A DNA stretch of 64,000 nucleotides from Bacillota bacterium (GTDB lineage: Bacteria; Bacillota; UBA4882; UBA8346), in the NCBI GenBank assembly GCA_023394955.1, contig JAEWZY010000010.1, forward strand, positions 58,867 through 122,866, given 5' to 3'. The notes below the pieces were generated by a model. The model ran no database searches, was not told the DNA's origin, and was given only the letters and a program-made list of their open reading frames with translations. This document shows, piece by piece, positions 52,662-61,556 of the stretch (position 1 is its first letter; the number at the start of each line of letters is the position of its first letter). Position numbers and translations under genes: made by a program.

Positions 52662-52787
52662 GCTGAAACTAGTTCGACGGGTATGAGGTATGAAATTGTA
52701 AGCCCTATTCCATCGTTGCCATCACCTGCGCCACTGGGTTTGATTACCGGGCCCATAAAAATTACATCAAAAAAAATTTTTGTCAAG

Positions 52788-52816
52788 TTGACCAAAGCGC
52801 AGGAATATAATATAAT
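52788..52816 (+). promoter_or_regulatory. Sigma-A promoter of the araABD operon
   Basis: TTGACC (52788-52793), a 17-base spacer and TATAAT (52811-52816). A second overlapping TATAAT starts at 52806. Confidence 0.75.
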
Positions 52817-52817
52817 A

Positions 52818-52833
52818 ACTTGTACGTACAGGT
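52818..52833. promoter_or_regulatory. AraR operator
   Basis: ACTTGTACGTACAGGT has the TTGTACGTACA core of the Bacillus AraR box. It starts two bases after the -10 and so covers the expected transcription start. Binding here would block initiation. Confidence 0.8.
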
Positions 52834-52951
52834 TGTTTGGAGTTAAAAAGAGTAACCGTTTCTATTAAGATGTTCATTTTTCTTAAAACTCATTGGTTAA
52901 GGTATCTTGCATTGTTACTTGAAAAATACAAATGAAAGGGGCTAAAAAACG

Positions 52952-54463
52952 ATGATCGATTTATCCCAAAAAGAAGTCTGGTTTGTGACCGGAAGTCAAC
53001 ACCTTTATGGCGAGGAGACTTTAAAACAAGTGGATGAACATTCGCGGATTATTGCGCGAACTTTGTCCGGAAATTCTAAAATGCCGGTCAAAATCGTTTT
53101 TAAACCGGTTTTAACGACCCCCGACGCAATCTTCAATCTCTGTATCGAAGCTAATTCCGCCCCTAACTGCATCGGCATCATCACCTGGATGCACACCTTC
53201 TCCCCGGCTAGAATGTGGATTGCCGGCCTCAAAGCCTTAGCCAAGCCGATGGCGCATTTACACACACAATTTAATCAAGATATTCCCTGGTCTGAGATTG
53301 ATATGGATTTCATGAATTTGAACCAATCGGCCCACGGCGATCGTGAATTTGGTTTTATCGGCGCTAGGTTGCGCAAAGCCCGTAAGGTAGTTGTCGGTTT
53401 CTGGCAGGACGAAGAGGTCGTTGAGCGTTTAGCGGTTTGGACCAGAGCGGCGCTGGCTTGGAATGACTTGCAAGGCGCTAAATTCGCCCGTTTCGGCGAT
53501 AATATGCGGGAAGTGGCTGTAACCGAAGGCGATAAAGTAGCGGCCCAAATCCGGCTCGGCTATGCGTTTAACGGTTATGGTATGGGAGATCTGGTAAACT
53601 CGATCAACAGTATTAGCGCTTCGGAAGTTAAAAATTTGGTTGGGGAATACGACCGGCAATACCGGGTCCAAAAGGAATTGACTCCCGGCGGGGCCCGAAG
53701 AGGATCCCTAGAGGAGGCGGCCCGCATTGAACTTGGATTGAAAAAATTCCTGGAGGCAGGCGCTTTCAAAGGCTTTACCACTACTTTTGAAGATTTACAT
53801 GGTTTAGTCCAACTACCAGGATTGGCGGTCCAGCGTTTAATGGCCCAAGGCTATGGATTTGGCCCCGAGGGCGACTGGAAGACCGCAGCCTTGGTCAGGG
53901 CAATGAAGGTAATGGCTCACGGATTAAAAGGCGGCACTTCTTTAATGGAAGATTACACTTATCATTTCGAGAATGGAAATATGAAAGAATTAGGATCCCA
54001 TATGTTGGAGATTTGTGAATCCATCGCCGCCGATCAGCCTTCTTTAGAGATTCACCCACTCGGCATCGGCGGCAAGGCCGATCCGGCCCGATTGGTCTTT
54101 AATGTTCCGGCAGGGCCTGGCCTGAACGCATCCATGATCGATCTGGGCAATCGTTTCCGGTTATTAGTAAACGAAGTTAATGTGATCGCGCCCGAGCATG
54201 AACTACCAAAACTTCCGGTAGCCAGAGCTCTTTGGACGCCGCAACCCGACCTAAAGATAGCGGCCCAGGCTTGGATCTTAGCCGGCGGAGCCCATCATAC
54301 CGGATTTAGTCAAGCCCTTACCGTGGAACACCTGGAAGATTTCGCGGAGATCGCCGGGATCGAGTTCCTATTGATTAATAATGATACTAAAATTAGCGAA
54401 TTCAAAAAAGAACTGCGTTGGAACGAGCTTTACTATCATCTGGCTCAAGGATTGACTATGTAA
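52952..54463 (+). CDS. araA: L-arabinose isomerase
   Basis: 503 residues, normal length. The N-terminus VWFVTGSQHLYGEETL is diagnostic. Metal and catalytic residues sit in FTTTFEDLHG (Glu), GFGPEGDWKTAALV (Glu), EDYTYHFE (His) and GGAHHTGFS (His). It converts L-arabinose to L-ribulose, using Mn. AAAGGGG precedes the ATG. First gene of araA-araB-araD, under the promoter and AraR box just upstream. Confidence 0.96.
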   Translation: MIDLSQKEVWFVTGSQHLYGEETLKQVDEHSRIIARTLSGNSKMPVKIVFKPVLTTPDAIFNLCIEANSAPNCIGIITWMHTFSPARMWIAGLKALAKPMAHLHTQFNQDIPWSEIDMDFMNLNQSAHGDREFGFIGARLRKARKVVVGFWQDEEVVERLAVWTRAALAWNDLQGAKFARFGDNMREVAVTEGDKVAAQIRLGYAFNGYGMGDLVNSINSISASEVKNLVGEYDRQYRVQKELTPGGARRGSLEEAARIELGLKKFLEAGAFKGFTTTFEDLHGLVQLPGLAVQRLMAQGYGFGPEGDWKTAALVRAMKVMAHGLKGGTSLMEDYTYHFENGNMKELGSHMLEICESIAADQPSLEIHPLGIGGKADPARLVFNVPAGPGLNASMIDLGNRFRLLVNEVNVIAPEHELPKLPVARALWTPQPDLKIAAQAWILAGGAHHTGFSQALTVEHLEDFAEIAGIEFLLINNDTKISEFKKELRWNELYYHLAQGLTM

Positions 54464-54487
54464 TAGTATCGAAGGGAGTTGTTAATA

Positions 54488-56170
54488 ATGGGCAATGAAC
54501 GATATGTTCTGGGACTTGACTTCGGAACCGACTCGGTCCGGGCTTTGGTGATCGACTCTGTTACCGGGGAAGAAAAAGCCAGTGAAGTCTCGTATTATCC
54601 CCGCTGGGCTAAAGGACTCTATTGTAATCCGGATAAGTACCAATTCCGGCAACACCCCCTCGATTATATTGAAAGCATGGAAGGGGCAATCAAAGGCGCT
54701 TTAGCGAAACTTCCTCCCGGTTCCGGGGCCAACATAGTCGGAATCGGTGTCGATACCACCGGTTCCACTCCTTGCGCTATTGACCGAAATGGCGCCCCTT
54801 TAGCTTTACTGGAGGAATATCAAGACAATCCCAACGCCATGTTCATCCTCTGGAAAGACCATACCGCCGTCGGTGAAGCCGGAGAAATCAATCAAACCGC
54901 TAAAGATTGGGGCGGCGTCGACTATACCAAATACGAAGGCGGCGTCTATTCATCGGAATGGTTCTGGGCTAAAATCTTGCATACTATACGGAAAGACGCC
55001 GCTGTTCGGAGAGGCGCTTATTCTTGGGTAGAACATTGTGATTGGATTCCGGCCTTGTTAACCGGCGCTCAAAACCCGTCCGTCCTTAAACGGAGCCGGT
55101 GCGCGGCCGGACACAAGGCCATGTGGCATCAGGACTGGAACGGCCTGCCGGAAGAAAAGTTTTTAACTAAGATTGACCCGTTATTAACCGGTTTACGGGA
55201 CCGCCTGTATCAAGACACCTATACCTCTGATGTCAAAGCCGGGGAGCTTACCCCGGAATGGGCGGAACGGTTAGGCTTAAAACCGGGCGTTGCCGTTGCT
55301 GTCGGCGCTTTTGACGCCCATATGGGCGCGGTCGGCGCGGAAATCACCGAGGCGGCCTTGGTCAAAATCATGGGCACCTCGACCTGTGATATCATAATCG
55401 CCGCTCCTGAAGTAATCGGTAGCAAGTTGGTCGCCGGGATCTGCGGTCAAGTTGATGGTTCGGTAATCCCCGGTTTCATCGGCCTAGAAGCCGGTCAATC
55501 CGCTTATGGCGACGTTTACGCCTGGTTCCGCAAGTTATTAACCTGGCCTTTGGAAACGATCCTACCGGAAACCTCGTTCCTAAGTCCGGATATGGTCTCC
55601 AAAGTTAAAGCGGAAGTTGAAGCTAAAATCCTTTCTAAACTCGGCGAAGAAGCGGCTAAAGTTGAAATTGAAGAGACCACCTTAATCGCCCTCGACTGGT
55701 TGAACGGACGCCGGACCCCCTATGCCGATCAATCTTTAAAAGGAGCGGTTGCCGGGTTGACCTTAGGAACCACCGCTCCAAAATTATACCGGGCTTTGGT
55801 GGAAGCCACCGCTTTTGGAGCCAAGGCCATTGTTGAAAGATTCCGTGAAGAGGGAGTCGCCATCAACCAAGTGATCGCTATCGGCGGAATCGCTAAAAAG
55901 AGCGATTTTGTAATGCAAGTGACGGCCGATGTATTTAATATGCCGATTAAAGTCGCCCGTTCTGAGCAAGCTTGCGCTTTAGGGGCCGGGATGTTCGGCG
56001 CCGTCGCCGCCGGAGTTTACTCCGGAGTAGACGCGGCCCAAGCCGGTATGAGTGGTGGATTTGACAAGACCTATCTCCCCCGGCCGGAAGCGGCTCAAAA
56101 ATATCAGACTTTATACCAAAAATACCTGGAACTCGGCAAAACTTTAGAAAAACAATTACAAGCCCTTTAA
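54488..56170 (+). CDS. araB: L-ribulokinase
   Basis: 560 residues of the FGGY kinase family. YVLGLDFGTDSVRALVID is the phosphate-1 loop and GIGVDTTGSTPCAID follows. VAVGAFDAHMGAVGAEI holds the catalytic base region, and QVIAIGGIAKKSDFVMQVTA the adenosine motif. The ATG at 54488 is used; a TTG three codons earlier is less likely. It phosphorylates L-ribulose to L-ribulose 5-phosphate. The start lies 24 bases after the araA stop. Confidence 0.95.
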   Translation: MGNERYVLGLDFGTDSVRALVIDSVTGEEKASEVSYYPRWAKGLYCNPDKYQFRQHPLDYIESMEGAIKGALAKLPPGSGANIVGIGVDTTGSTPCAIDRNGAPLALLEEYQDNPNAMFILWKDHTAVGEAGEINQTAKDWGGVDYTKYEGGVYSSEWFWAKILHTIRKDAAVRRGAYSWVEHCDWIPALLTGAQNPSVLKRSRCAAGHKAMWHQDWNGLPEEKFLTKIDPLLTGLRDRLYQDTYTSDVKAGELTPEWAERLGLKPGVAVAVGAFDAHMGAVGAEITEAALVKIMGTSTCDIIIAAPEVIGSKLVAGICGQVDGSVIPGFIGLEAGQSAYGDVYAWFRKLLTWPLETILPETSFLSPDMVSKVKAEVEAKILSKLGEEAAKVEIEETTLIALDWLNGRRTPYADQSLKGAVAGLTLGTTAPKLYRALVEATAFGAKAIVERFREEGVAINQVIAIGGIAKKSDFVMQVTADVFNMPIKVARSEQACALGAGMFGAVAAGVYSGVDAAQAGMSGGFDKTYLPRPEAAQKYQTLYQKYLELGKTLEKQLQAL

Positions 56171-56184
56171 AAAGGAGTCGCCCT

Positions 56185-56877
56185 ATGCTTGAAAAACTTA
56201 AGGAACAAGTATTAAAGGCCAATTTGGAATTAGACCGCCGCAATCTGGTCATCTATACCTGGGGGAATGTCAGCGGCATTGACCGTAAACAAGGTTTAGT
56301 CGTGATTAAGCCTAGTGGAGTGGCTTACGCGGAACTAGGAATCGATTCAATGGTGGTACTGACTTTAGATGGTGAAATAGTCGAGGGCGATCTAAAACCG
56401 TCTTCGGATACTCCCACCCATCTAGGCCTCTACCGCAGCTTTCCGAAGATCGGAGGGGTGGTCCATACCCACTCTCCCTATGCCACCGGCTGGGCCCAGG
56501 CGAACCGGGAGATACCTTGTCTGGGTACCACTCATGCCGATTATTTTTACGGCGCCATCCCCTGCGCCCGGCCCCTTACCAAAGAAGAAGTAGCGGAGGA
56601 ATATGAAAAGAACACCGCCAAGGTAATCATCGAAGGTTTTCAAAATTTAAATTACCAACATCTTCCCGGAGTTTTGGTGGCAGGCCACGGACCTTTTACC
56701 TGGGGTAAAGACGCCTTGGAAGCAGTCCATAACAGCGTTGTTTTGGAGGAGATCGCCAAGATGGCTTTAGCCTCTATTCAGCTTAATCCAGGAGTCGAGC
56801 CAGTGCCCCAATATATGCTGGATAAACACTTTTTACGAAAACACGGTCCTAAAGCCTACTATGGTCAAGGTAATTAA
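56185..56877 (+). CDS. araD: L-ribulose-5-phosphate 4-epimerase
   Basis: 230 residues, class II aldolase fold. YTWGNVSGIDRKQGLVVIKP carries the Asn-Ser substrate loop and SGVAY continues it. VVHTHSPYATGWAQ gives the Zn-binding His pair, and ...AGHGPFTWGKDALEA the third His. DYFYGAIPCARPLT is typical of AraD. It forms D-xylulose 5-phosphate, which enters the pentose phosphate or phosphoketolase pathway. AAAGGAG precedes the ATG. Confidence 0.96.
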   Translation: MLEKLKEQVLKANLELDRRNLVIYTWGNVSGIDRKQGLVVIKPSGVAYAELGIDSMVVLTLDGEIVEGDLKPSSDTPTHLGLYRSFPKIGGVVHTHSPYATGWAQANREIPCLGTTHADYFYGAIPCARPLTKEEVAEEYEKNTAKVIIEGFQNLNYQHLPGVLVAGHGPFTWGKDALEAVHNSVVLEEIAKMALASIQLNPGVEPVPQYMLDKHFLRKHGPKAYYGQGN

Positions 56878-56981
56878 TCAGCATCAGTTATCTGAAGAAA
56901 TTGCATAATTACCTAATAACCCGGTTCTGTATTCAAGAATGGTCGATCTGATTAAAAAAGAATGACTATCCAATGTTAAGC

Positions 56982-57046
56982 CTAAATCCAACTCACTCTT
57001 GCTCTCTCTTTCGGTAAAGAGAGAGCAAGAGTGAGTTGGAATTTAG
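56982..57046. repeat. Very long near-perfect hairpin between araD and araM
   Basis: A 24-bp perfect stem (56988-57011 with 57016-57039) around the loop CGGT, then one bulged A and six more pairs (CTAAAT/ATTTAG). No T run follows. Such length exceeds normal terminators. It could be an RNase III processing site, an mRNA-stabilising element or a folded repeat. Confidence 0.75.
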
Positions 57047-57140
57047 ACAGTTATTCAACTATACTATACTCATGTTGGCTTAATTATCTGGATAGGCATC
57101 AAAAAATATAGCCGAAATAAAACCTTAAAAGGATACCGAG

Positions 57141-58391
57141 ATGGAACCAACCATCAAAACAATTATCGAATCCAAAGCCTTATCTCAACTTCCTCGCTTT
57201 CTATCGAATTATTCCGGGAAAGCATTATTAGTCGCCGACCAAAATACCCATTCAATCGCCGGAGTTCAAGTCGGCGCTATTTTACGCGAAGCCGGATTTG
57301 CTTACCGGGAAATTGTTTTGCGAAGGCCCCAACCCTTAGTCCCCGATGAACATGGGCTGGCTGAAATCCATGAGAACCTGAGTCCGGACACTGACGTCTT
57401 GCTGGGGGTCGGCTCGGGGACCATTACCGATCTAACCCGTTATGCCGGTTTTAAAGCGGGAAAACCATTCATCTCCTTACCTACCGCTCCGTCAATGGAT
57501 GGTTATGCTTCACCAGTCGCCGCCTTGACTTTAGAAGGATTCAAGCGAACCCTTCCCGCCGCCCCGCCGGTTGCGATCATCGCTGATATCGAAATTATCA
57601 AACAAGCTCCCCAGATAATGATTCAAGCCGGATTAGGTGATCTTTTAGGGAAATACACCTCCTTGACCGATTGGGAACTAGGTCGAATCATCGAAGGCGA
57701 AGATTACTCGTATCAAATTGCTGAACAAGTCCGGAACGCTGTTGACCGGGCAATTTGTAGTTTTAAAAATGATATTTCCAATGAAACAAAAATAACCGCC
57801 CTCACTACAGCCTTGATTATGTCGGGCGAAGCCATGCTCGCCTGGGGTAATTCCCGGCCCGCCTCCGGCAGTGAACACCATTTAGCTCACTACTGGGAAA
57901 TGGAAGCAGCGCTTAGAGGCAGAGGTGACCATCTTCATGGAATCAAGGTTGGAATCGCCACCATGATAGTCTCCGGTTATTACCATCGTTTATCCAGTTT
58001 AACCATTAAAGAGATTGAAGAGTCCGTTACTAATAATCATTATGAATCCGACCCTGATTATCGAAGCCGGATCAAGGCAGTATTTGGTCCCTTAGCGAAA
58101 ATGATCCTCTCCGATCTTGACGGTTACTACAGTGACTCGACTCTTCGTAAAAAAAGGCAAATTGAGATTCAAAACAATTGGTGTCTTTTAAAAAAGTTGG
58201 TTAGAGAAAAAATACCGGCGCCTGATCAAATTAAAAGCATCTTAAAACAAGCCAAAGCTCCTTGGTCTCCCCGGGAAATCGGGATTAGCGCCGCCGAATT
58301 GGAGCTAGCGCTCGAAAACGCTAAAGAAGTCCGGAAAAGATACACTGTTTTTCGTTTAGCGGAAGACTTGGGCTGGAAGTTTCCTATGTGA
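57141..58391 (+). CDS. araM: sn-Glycerol-1-phosphate dehydrogenase-like (AraM)
   Basis: 416 residues, iron/zinc dehydrogenase superfamily. LLGVGSGTITDLTRYAGFKA binds the dinucleotide. The metal ligands are Asp of GLGDLLGKYTSLTDWELG, His of SGSEHHLAHYWE and His of LHGIKVGIATMI. AraM of Bacillus reduces dihydroxyacetone phosphate to glycerol-1-phosphate, although its gene sits in the arabinose operon there too. The same placement here supports the name. AAAGGAT precedes the ATG. Confidence 0.9.
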   Translation: MEPTIKTIIESKALSQLPRFLSNYSGKALLVADQNTHSIAGVQVGAILREAGFAYREIVLRRPQPLVPDEHGLAEIHENLSPDTDVLLGVGSGTITDLTRYAGFKAGKPFISLPTAPSMDGYASPVAALTLEGFKRTLPAAPPVAIIADIEIIKQAPQIMIQAGLGDLLGKYTSLTDWELGRIIEGEDYSYQIAEQVRNAVDRAICSFKNDISNETKITALTTALIMSGEAMLAWGNSRPASGSEHHLAHYWEMEAALRGRGDHLHGIKVGIATMIVSGYYHRLSSLTIKEIEESVTNNHYESDPDYRSRIKAVFGPLAKMILSDLDGYYSDSTLRKKRQIEIQNNWCLLKKLVREKIPAPDQIKSILKQAKAPWSPREIGISAAELELALENAKEVRKRYTVFRLAEDLGWKFPM

Positions 58392-58451
58392 AATTCCAAA
58401 GGAATACCCCCATGATTTAACTATAAATCATTAACTATTGGAGGTTAGGTT

Positions 58452-59636
58452 ATGGAGAACTTTACTTTTCAAAATCCGACCCGGATTATTTTTGGCAAAG
58501 ACGCCGAAACCCAAGTGGGTCAAGAAGCCCCCCGATACGGTACAAAAGTGTTGCTTCATTACGGCGGTGGCAGCATTAAAAAGTCAGGACTGTACCAAAG
58601 GGTGGTAGCTTCATTAAATGAAGCCGGGGTTCAATTTATTGAGCTTTCCGGTGTAAAACCAAACCCGAGGTTAAGTTTGGTCCATGAAGGAATCAAACTC
58701 TGTCGCGAGCAAGGTATCCAGTTAATCCTAGCGGTCGGTGGCGGCAGTGTCATCGATTCCGCTAAAGCGATTGCCATGGGTGTGCCCTATAACGGAGATG
58801 TCTGGGATTTTTTCACCGGCAAGGCTACTTTGAAAGAAGCTCTCCCGGTGGGGACCATCCTTACGATCCCGGCTGCCGGTAGCGAAGCGAGCACCGCCAG
58901 TGTGATTACCAATGAAGACGGTTGGTACAAACGGGGTTTCAACTCCGAAATAATCTATCCCAAATTCTCGATTCTAAATCCCGAACTTGCCTTCACACTC
59001 TCCAATTACCAGATCGCCTGTGGTGTTTCGGATATTATGGCCCATGTCATGGAACGCTATTTTACGAATAGCCCCAATGTGGACCTTACCGATCGGCTTT
59101 GTGAGGCCACTATAAAAACCGTCATCAACAGCGCCCCGGTTATTATGAAACACTCCGATAATTATGACGCTTGGGCGGAAGTAATGTGGGCCGGAACGGT
59201 AGCCCATAATAACCTTTTAAATACCGGGCGGATCGGCGACTGGGGGTCCCACGATATCGAACACGAACTGAGCGGTATTTACGATGTAGCTCACGGCGCC
59301 GGGTTGGCGGTGATTTTCCCCGCTTGGATGAAATATGTTTACCGGCATGACTTAAATCGGTTCGTCCAGTACGCCGTAAGAGTATGGAATGTGGAGTATT
59401 CGTTCTGGTCGCCGGAGCGGACCGCCTTAAAGGGAATTCAGAAACTGGAGAACTTTTACCATTCCATCGGGCTTGAGACTACTTTAAAAGGGATCGGCAT
59501 CGATGGCGACCGTTTGGAAGAAATGGCCGACAAATGCACCAATTCCGGCCGGTCGACGGTGGGTAATTTTGTTAAATTGGGTAAAGTGGATGTGTTGCGG
59601 ATTCTCACTCTAGCCAGCGATGAATCTCAGGATTGA
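58452..59636 (+). CDS. Iron-containing alcohol dehydrogenase (butanol dehydrogenase-like)
   Basis: 394 residues. FQNPTRIIFGKDAETQVGQE is the BDH/YqhD N-terminus and AVGGGSVIDSAKAIAMG the nucleotide loop. Metal ligands are in CGVSDIMAHVMERYF (Asp, His) and DIEHELSGIYDVAHGAGLA (His, His). It reduces aldehydes to alcohols with NAD(P)H, a fermentation or aldehyde-removal step. TTGGAGG precedes the ATG. It probably ends the arabinose transcription unit; a weak hairpin follows. Confidence 0.9.
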   Translation: MENFTFQNPTRIIFGKDAETQVGQEAPRYGTKVLLHYGGGSIKKSGLYQRVVASLNEAGVQFIELSGVKPNPRLSLVHEGIKLCREQGIQLILAVGGGSVIDSAKAIAMGVPYNGDVWDFFTGKATLKEALPVGTILTIPAAGSEASTASVITNEDGWYKRGFNSEIIYPKFSILNPELAFTLSNYQIACGVSDIMAHVMERYFTNSPNVDLTDRLCEATIKTVINSAPVIMKHSDNYDAWAEVMWAGTVAHNNLLNTGRIGDWGSHDIEHELSGIYDVAHGAGLAVIFPAWMKYVYRHDLNRFVQYAVRVWNVEYSFWSPERTALKGIQKLENFYHSIGLETTLKGIGIDGDRLEEMADKCTNSGRSTVGNFVKLGKVDVLRILTLASDESQD

Positions 59637-59679
59637 TAAAGATTTCGGATTTTTCAATAGTTTTTAAACCATAAAGGTT

Positions 59680-59703
59680 AAACCGTCACTTACGTGGCGG
59701 TTT
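59680..59703 (+). terminator. Hairpin after the alcohol dehydrogenase gene
   Basis: AAACCGTCAC (59680-59689) and GTGGCGGTTT (59694-59703) pair with one T-G wobble around a TTAC loop. The following T content is modest, so termination is likely but weaker. Confidence 0.55.
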
Positions 59704-59783
59704 CCTATTATAACAATACACTGATCAAGCCTTATTCTTCTCCATAGCGATTTTACAGTATCATCGAACAATAATGGTAGAAC

Positions 59784-60565
59784 TTAAACATACTTTGTAC
59801 AAACAAAGATCATCTCTTTTCCTTGTCCCATCCCGCTTTTGTCATAATACCCATACTCTTCATTTATCATAAAGCCTTCCGATTCCAGTAATCCTTTTAT
59901 TTGCTCATAATAATAATATTTTAATTTCAAAAGTTCCCTGACCTCTTCTATTTCGCCACTAGGTTTAAACAATTGATAAATCATCTCCGGGTAAATTATC
60001 TGCTCTCTGAGATCAATTTTTACCCCCCGGTGTTTCTTGATAATCCTAGCGTCTGTTTTTTCATCAGTTGTTTCCCATTGTAGTGTTTCCGGAAAGACCC
60101 ATGACTCATCCATTTTTTGATAAGGCTGAAATACATTAATTATAAAGGCGCCATCATCTTGTAAATGATTCAATACACATTTCAAAAATTTTCGCTGACT
60201 TTCCTCGCTTGTAAGAGCTTGAAAACTCCGAAACGCCACTATTATTAAGGAAAATATTCTGTTTAGCTGAAAGCCGGTCATATCGTTTTTTTCAAATCTG
60301 ATATTGACTCTAACCTGTTCCGGTTCTGAAGTAAGTTTAAGCTTAAATTGCTCAAGCATACTATCGGATAAATCAATCCCATAAACCTTACAACCATCTT
60401 GGGCAAGAGGTATGGCAACACGCCCAGTCCCACAAGCCAATTCTAAAATTTCCCCGGGATACTTCGTAGCATATTCCAAATAAAACGGAATATCAGCTTT
60501 GACGATATCCCTGGGATCATAGTCTATAAAGGAGCCGTTTTTTCATATGGATTGTTCTTAGTCAT
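59784..60565 (-). CDS. SAM-dependent methyltransferase with a 5' frameshift
   Basis: The main frame encodes motif I ILELACGTGRVAIPLA, motif II VYGIDLSDSM, and a C-terminal part ending SGMGQGKEMIFVCTKYV. Its natural beginning is at the ATG at 60565 (GAGGAG upstream), reading MTKNNPYEK. The frame then shifts at a six-A run (60538-60543 on the plus strand as T6). Adding one base joins it to NGSFIDYDPRDIVKADIPFY, the expected N-terminus of this family. No start codon exists for the main frame before a TTG at 60479, which would lose the first 30 or so residues. It is either a real recent mutation or a homopolymer sequencing error. It pairs with the methyltransferase gene 25 bases upstream. Confidence 0.75.
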
Positions 60566-60589
60566 TTTTAATTCTCCTCAAAGAAAGTC

Positions 60590-61396
60590 TTACCAGCACA
60601 GATGACTATCTTTATTGGCAACCAAAAATCGATAACCACAATCATAGTATTCAGTTTGTAAAAGCTTACCATATTTCTCTTCCCATTTTCCGCTTTCCAA
60701 ATCCAATCTCAACTTTGTTAAACTATCTGTCAATTCTTCCTTAGGTAATTTTGCTAAGGATGAAATCCCCGCGCAATATGCTTCATTAAGATATAATTCA
60801 GGTTTTCTCCAACCGGAAAAAAAGAAGCCGTCCTCCAAGTCACAAGGCAAGCTATAATCAATTACTTTCACGTCGTTTTTCACAATGCTCTCAATTAGAT
60901 CTTGAAAATGATCAATTGGCGGATGAATCTCATATGCTTCTGAAATTGCCTTTGGAAAATACTTGGAAAACCAACATTCATCAGAGCATAACCTGGGGTC
61001 AAATGTGAAGATTACCATTTTACCTTTGCTTTTTAAAATCCGATACATTTCATTTAGGCTTTTTTCTAAGTTAGTAAAATGGTGAGTAGCTAAAATACAA
61101 ATGACACCGTCAACAGATCCTGCTTCTATGGGTATCTGTTCGGCTTTTCCTTTGCACCATTCAATGTTGGCATGTTTTTTACCCTGCTGAATCATTATTT
61201 CCGAAGGTTCAACGGCTAATAATTTCAACCCTTGCTTCGCTAATTCATATGTATAATTACCTGTTCCAGCCCCAATTTCAGCAACTATGCCTTTTGCATC
61301 ACCGATTCCCAAACAATCTAAAATCGTTTTGGTTATTCTAAAATCAGCTTTCCTTGTAGCATCATACGTTTTACCTATCGAATCATATTTTTCCAA
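60590..61396 (-). CDS. Class I SAM-dependent methyltransferase
   Basis: 268 residues. IVAEIGAGTGNYTYELAKQG is motif I and LLAVEPSEIMIQQGKKHANI motif II. VDGVICILATHHFTNLEKSL and MYRILKSKGKMVIFTF are motifs IV-VI, as in Methyltransf_11. The TTG at 61396 is preferred, since GAGG lies seven bases before it and it gives the common start MEKYDSIGKTYDATRKAD. An ATG 12 codons earlier lacks an RBS. Substrate unknown. Confidence 0.82.
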   Translation of the reverse strand: MEKYDSIGKTYDATRKADFRITKTILDCLGIGDAKGIVAEIGAGTGNYTYELAKQGLKLLAVEPSEIMIQQGKKHANIEWCKGKAEQIPIEAGSVDGVICILATHHFTNLEKSLNEMYRILKSKGKMVIFTFDPRLCSDECWFSKYFPKAISEAYEIHPPIDHFQDLIESIVKNDVKVIDYSLPCDLEDGFFFSGWRKPELYLNEAYCAGISSLAKLPKEELTDSLTKLRLDLESGKWEEKYGKLLQTEYYDCGYRFLVANKDSHLCW

Positions 61397-61469
61397 CCTG
61401 AAACCTCGTTTTTCTTTTTTATCAAGCCTCATCTTAAAAATATCGTCTATATATCCGCCAATTCTCCGG

Positions 61470-61504
61470 TAGATTCGCCTAAGCCCTTATCTTAGGCGAA
61501 TCTA
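61470..61504. terminator. Strong hairpin between MerR and methyltransferase genes
   Basis: Perfect 14-bp arms TAGATTCGCCTAAG (61470-61483) and CTTAGGCGAATCTA (61491-61504), loop of 7. The T tract is weak on both strands. It likely ends or separates the MerR transcript on the minus strand. Confidence 0.55.
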
Positions 61505-61556
61505 ATTTTGTATTCTTCATGTTTTTACTATTAGGTGGTTAGTGGACGATCTTGCA

